From: Streptomyces luteolus
GTDB taxonomy: Bacteria > Actinomycetota > Actinomycetes > Streptomycetales > Streptomycetaceae
Reading direction: 5' to 3'
NCBI RefSeq assembly: GCF_029968015.1
Contig: NZ_JASCIS010000027.1
Span: 1 to 64,000 of the forward strand
Length of the DNA: 64,000 nt
Shown: piece by piece, positions 60,991-64,000 of the stretch
Numbering within the stretch: position 1 is the first letter of the stretch
Layout: the number at the start of each line of letters is the position of its first letter
The notes under the pieces: model-generated
The model's database searches: none
Seen by the model: the letters and a program-made list of their open reading frames with translations, nothing else
What the model was told of the DNA's origin: nothing
Position numbers and translations under genes: made by a program

Positions 60991-63797
60991 ACACCCCGGA
61001 GTTCAGCGTCGTCGTGACCCTCGGCGACGACCCCGACGCGATGACCGCGACCGCCGAATCGGCGCTCGGCCAGAGCCTGCGCTCCGTCGAGGTCGTGCTC
61101 GTCGGAGACCGCACCGACGCGGACGTACGCCGCACCGCGACCCTCCTCACCGCCCGCCACCCCGACCGGGTCCGCGTCATCGACGCCCCGCAGGAGGTGC
61201 GCGGCGCCGCCGCCCTGCGCAACCTCGGCCTCGACGCCGCCCACGGCCGCCACGTCCTGCTCCTCGACTCCGGCGAACGGCTTCACGCGCACGCCCTGCG
61301 CAACCTCCTCCAGGCCGCCCGCCGTACCGACGCCGACCTGGTCGCGGGCCGCTGGACCCGCCTCGCCGGACCCGGCGGCAAGCAGCAGGGCCCGCCCTGG
61401 CAGGACGCGCTGCACGCCCGCACCCGTACCGTCACCGACCTCGCCAAGGCGCCCGAACTCGTCGCCAGGGACGCCCTGGTGAGCGGCTTCTGCCTGCGTC
61501 GCGACGCCATGGACCGGCACGCCCTGCGGCACGCCGAGGACCTCGCCCGCAGCGAGGTGCACTTCGGCGTACGGGCCGCGCTCGCCGCCCGCCGCATCAC
61601 CCTCGTACCGAACCTGATCGTCACCCACCGCGCCCCCGTCGACCACGGCACCGACCTGCACGCCCTGCTCGAAGCGTCCGGGCGGATCGGGCTCCAGCTG
61701 GCGCGCCGCGACCTCACCGAGCTGCGGGACGCCCGCGAGCGGGCGTTCGTCAGCGACCAACTGCTGCCGCTCGCCCGCGGCTTCCTCCGGCTGCCCCGTG
61801 GCGAGCGCGCCGAGCTGGCCGCCCAGGCCCACGCCCGCCTCACCGCCCATATCGCCCCCGAGCGCTGGGCCGACCTGCCGCCCGCGGAGCGGATGTGCGT
61901 GACCCTGCTCGCCGCCGGGGAGCCGGACGGCGTGCAGGCCGCCGCGTACGCCCTGGCCCGGCCCGGCACCGTCGTCTCGCCGCTGGTCGAGCGGGACGGT
62001 CGGGTCGATTGGAGCGCCGCGCACCCTTCGGACGTCAGCGAACTCGGCCACCAGCACCGCCCGTTCGAGGCCTTAAGGCTCTTCAACCGGCTCACCCGCT
62101 GCACCGCCGAGGCCGGCCGCCTGGACCTGGCGGGCGAGATCGTGCTGCCGCTCGACAAGCTCCCCGCCGCCACCGACGTCACCGTCCGGCTCGAACTGCG
62201 GCTGCGCGGCGGCAAGAAGGTCTTCCGGCTGCCCGTCGACGAGGCCGTGCACCACGGCGAGCGGCTGGGCTGGCGGCTGCGGGTCGATCCGGCGCTCCTT
62301 CCCGTACGCGGCATGAGCGAGCGCATCTGGGACACCCGGATCGTGCTCACCGCGGGCGGCGAGAGCGCCCTCGCCGAGGTGTTCGCCGAACGCGAGGTCG
62401 TCGGCAAGGGCAGCCGCTTCCCCGCCAGGCCGCGCCTGTTCGGCCGGTTCTCCGCGGACACCTGGCTGCCGTACGCCACCGCGGGCCATCACCTCGCGCT
62501 CGAACTGCAGGCCTGCCGCCGCCCCGCCCGCACCATCCGCCGCCTGACGACGTACGTCACCCACTTCCGGCCCACCCGCAAGGCCCGGCAGCTCCGGGGG
62601 ACCCTGCGGCAAAAGCGCGACCGGCTGCACTCCGGATCCGTCAAGGTCCGCGTCTACAACCGGCTCCTCGTGAAGCTCCCGGTCCGCCGCCGCTCCGTCG
62701 TCTTCGAGGCCCACATGGGCAAGGCGTACGGCGACAGCCCCCGCGCGATCCACGAGGAGCTGCGCGCCCGCGGCCTCAAGGTCCGCAGCACCTGGTCCCA
62801 CGCCGCCTCGCCCACCGGCTTCCCGGACGACGCGAGGCTGGTGCGGCGCTGGTCCTGGCGGTACCTGTGGGCCCTGGCCCGAGCCGAGTTCTGGGTCGAC
62901 AACCAGGGCTTCCCGCACGCGCTCGACAAGCCCGCCCACACCACGTACCTGCAGACCTGGCACGGCAGCGCGTACAAGCGGATGGGCTTCGACGAGACCC
63001 GCGTGCGGATGCAGAACACGCCGCAGCGCGCGAAGCTGCAGCGCGCCGTCGACCGCTTCGACCACTTCCTGGTCCGCTCCGAGCACGACGTGCGGACGCT
63101 CGCGCGCGCCTACCGGCTGCCCGAGAAGAAGCTGCTCCCGCTCGGCTACCCGCGCAACGACCGGCTCGTCGCCGCCCGCGAACGCGACGAGACCGAGGGC
63201 AGATTCCCCCGCCCCGAACTCGCCGCCCGGCTCGGCATCCCCGACCACCAGAAGACCGTCCTGTACGCGCCCACCTTCCGCGGCACACCGAAGGACGGCC
63301 GGGCCCATCAACTCCGGCTCGATGTGCGGAAGTTCACCGAGCGGCTCGGCGACGGGCACGTGCTCCTCGTACGCGCCCACTACATGGAGCGGGCGGAGCT
63401 TCCGGTGTGCGCCCCCGGCACGCTGCTCGACGTGTCCGGCCACCACGACGTCAGCGAACTCCTCTGCCTGGCCGACGTGCTGGTGACGGACTACTCGTCG
63501 ATCATGTTCGACTACGCACTCCTGGACCGCCCCATCGTGCTGTTCGCGCCCGACCTGGACGCGTACGCCGCCGAGCGGGGCAGCTACTTCGACCTGCGGG
63601 AGCGGGCGCCGGGCCCCGTCGTCGAGACCGAGGACGAGCTGCTGCGTACGCTCGCCGACCTCAAGCGCGCCGACACCGGGCACGCCGAGCGACGCCGGGC
63701 GTTCGCGGCCGAGTTCGGGGCGCACGACCGCGGGGATTCCGCGCGTGCCGTCGTCGACGCCCTGTTCGCCAGGCCTGCCAGGAGGAACCGCACATGA
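60987..63797 (+). CDS. TagF-like polyol-phosphate polymerase, type A, with degenerate GT2 domain
   Basis: A 936-residue paralogue of the 28697 protein. The N-terminal GT2-like region (FSVVVTLGDDPDAMTATAES) lacks the usual catalytic acids: the VDD region is VLVGDRTDAD and the metal-binding DSDD is LLLDSGERL, so glycosyltransfer is doubtful. The polymerase domain looks intact: YLQTWHGSAYKRMG (His659), GYPRNDRLV, VLYAPTFRGT and VTDYSSIMFDYALLDRP (Asp835). GTG 60987 follows GGAGG and overlaps the previous stop. The stop overlaps the GT4 start at 63794 (ATGA), copying the gene pair at 28697-32838. Confidence 0.87.
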   Translation: MNTPEFSVVVTLGDDPDAMTATAESALGQSLRSVEVVLVGDRTDADVRRTATLLTARHPDRVRVIDAPQEVRGAAALRNLGLDAAHGRHVLLLDSGERLHAHALRNLLQAARRTDADLVAGRWTRLAGPGGKQQGPPWQDALHARTRTVTDLAKAPELVARDALVSGFCLRRDAMDRHALRHAEDLARSEVHFGVRAALAARRITLVPNLIVTHRAPVDHGTDLHALLEASGRIGLQLARRDLTELRDARERAFVSDQLLPLARGFLRLPRGERAELAAQAHARLTAHIAPERWADLPPAERMCVTLLAAGEPDGVQAAAYALARPGTVVSPLVERDGRVDWSAAHPSDVSELGHQHRPFEALRLFNRLTRCTAEAGRLDLAGEIVLPLDKLPAATDVTVRLELRLRGGKKVFRLPVDEAVHHGERLGWRLRVDPALLPVRGMSERIWDTRIVLTAGGESALAEVFAEREVVGKGSRFPARPRLFGRFSADTWLPYATAGHHLALELQACRRPARTIRRLTTYVTHFRPTRKARQLRGTLRQKRDRLHSGSVKVRVYNRLLVKLPVRRRSVVFEAHMGKAYGDSPRAIHEELRARGLKVRSTWSHAASPTGFPDDARLVRRWSWRYLWALARAEFWVDNQGFPHALDKPAHTTYLQTWHGSAYKRMGFDETRVRMQNTPQRAKLQRAVDRFDHFLVRSEHDVRTLARAYRLPEKKLLPLGYPRNDRLVAARERDETEGRFPRPELAARLGIPDHQKTVLYAPTFRGTPKDGRAHQLRLDVRKFTERLGDGHVLLVRAHYMERAELPVCAPGTLLDVSGHHDVSELLCLADVLVTDYSSIMFDYALLDRPIVLFAPDLDAYAAERGSYFDLRERAPGPVVETEDELLRTLADLKRADTGHAERRRAFAAEFGAHDRGDSARAVVDALFARPARRNRT

Positions 63798-64000
63798 CCG
63801 TGGCGACGGATCCGAGGGAGCGGGACATCTTCCTGTTCTCCAACACCACCGACGAACTGGGCGGCGTCACCGCCTGGATGCACCAGATGGCCCGGCTCTT
63901 CCGGACCCACGGCCACCGCGTCCACACCCTCGGCGTGCACCCCGCCGAGCTCAAGCTCACCCTCCCCGAACCGCTCGGCTACCCGATGACCGCCCTGCAC
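63794..64000 (+). CDS. GT4-family glycosyltransferase, cut by the window edge
   Basis: The first 69 codons of a GT4 enzyme, starting MTVATDPRERDIFLFSNTTD. ELGGVTAWMHQMARLFRTHG and HRVHTLGVHP match the N-domain of the 31603 protein closely. It lacks that protein's Thr-Gln leader. AGGAGGAACC precedes the ATG, which overlaps the upstream stop. The rest lies beyond the window, so length and integrity are unknown. Confidence 0.85.
   Translation, partial: MTVATDPRERDIFLFSNTTDELGGVTAWMHQMARLFRTHGHRVHTLGVHPAELKLTLPEPLGYPMTALH

Overview
This window is chromosomal DNA of a Streptomyces or very close relative. The signs are very high GC with G/C-ending codons, GTG starts, long antisense open frames, and a core gene order (mtrA-mtrB-lpqB, comF, hpf, an orphan NarL-type regulator, secA, a large NAD-glutamate dehydrogenase) that matches the Streptomyces coelicolor chromosome as I remember it. 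There are no rRNA or tRNA genes, no prophage and no CRISPR array.

Bases 1-5.5k hold a minus-strand operon of five genes with overlapping or nearly touching ends: a polytopic membrane protein, a DUF4129 protein, a DUF4350 protein, a MoxR AAA+ ATPase and a DUF58 protein. Bases 5.7-11.7k read plus: mtnA (methionine salvage), then the actinobacterial envelope-sensing operon mtrA-mtrB-lpqB. Bases 11.7-20.5k hold comF, hpf, the orphan response regulator, a winged-helix protein and a GNAT acetyltransferase on the minus strand, secA, and an Rv3235-like gene convergent with secA. Bases 20.7-28.4k hold a DUF6912 gene, a HAD hydrolase whose start looks frameshifted, a DJ-1/PfpI-like gene without its usual cysteine, and the 1644-residue glutamate dehydrogenase, which ends at a strong terminator.

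Bases 28.7k to the right edge form one large cell-wall glycopolymer locus. It encodes five proteins with a TagF/TagB-type polyol-phosphate polymerase domain, each with a GT2-fold domain in front. Around them are a GT4-Stealth fusion (a second kind of phosphodiester-forming enzyme), a stand-alone GT2 protein, two GT4 enzymes (one cut by the window edge), a TagGH/Wzm-Wzt type exporter with a divergent TetR regulator, a GalE epimerase, three polytopic membrane proteins (two resembling lipid-linked-sugar glycosyltransferases, one unassigned), a DprE1/DprE2 pair able to make a polyprenyl-phosphate pentose, and two methyltransferases. The simplest reading is that cytoplasmic enzymes build a phosphodiester-linked glycopolymer on a lipid, TagGH exports it, and membrane glycosyltransferases decorate it outside from polyprenyl-phosphate sugars. 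The near-symmetric modules at 28.7 kb and 61 kb (TagF-like plus GT4, ATGA overlap) suggest growth by duplication.

A second theme is short tandem and dispersed repeats. Minisatellites with 8-43 bp units lie between genes and inside gene ends. A REP-like GC-rich palindrome family occupies three intergenic sites and supplies the C-terminal tails of two proteins. A 171-bp MITE-like element with 29-bp inverted ends sits in frame inside the N-terminal coding region of a membrane glycosyltransferase. A GAGTTATCCACAGG element lies at nearly the same distance before comF and the HAD gene.

Functions come from recognised motifs in the translations. No similarity search was run, so symbols are given only where the family is clear.
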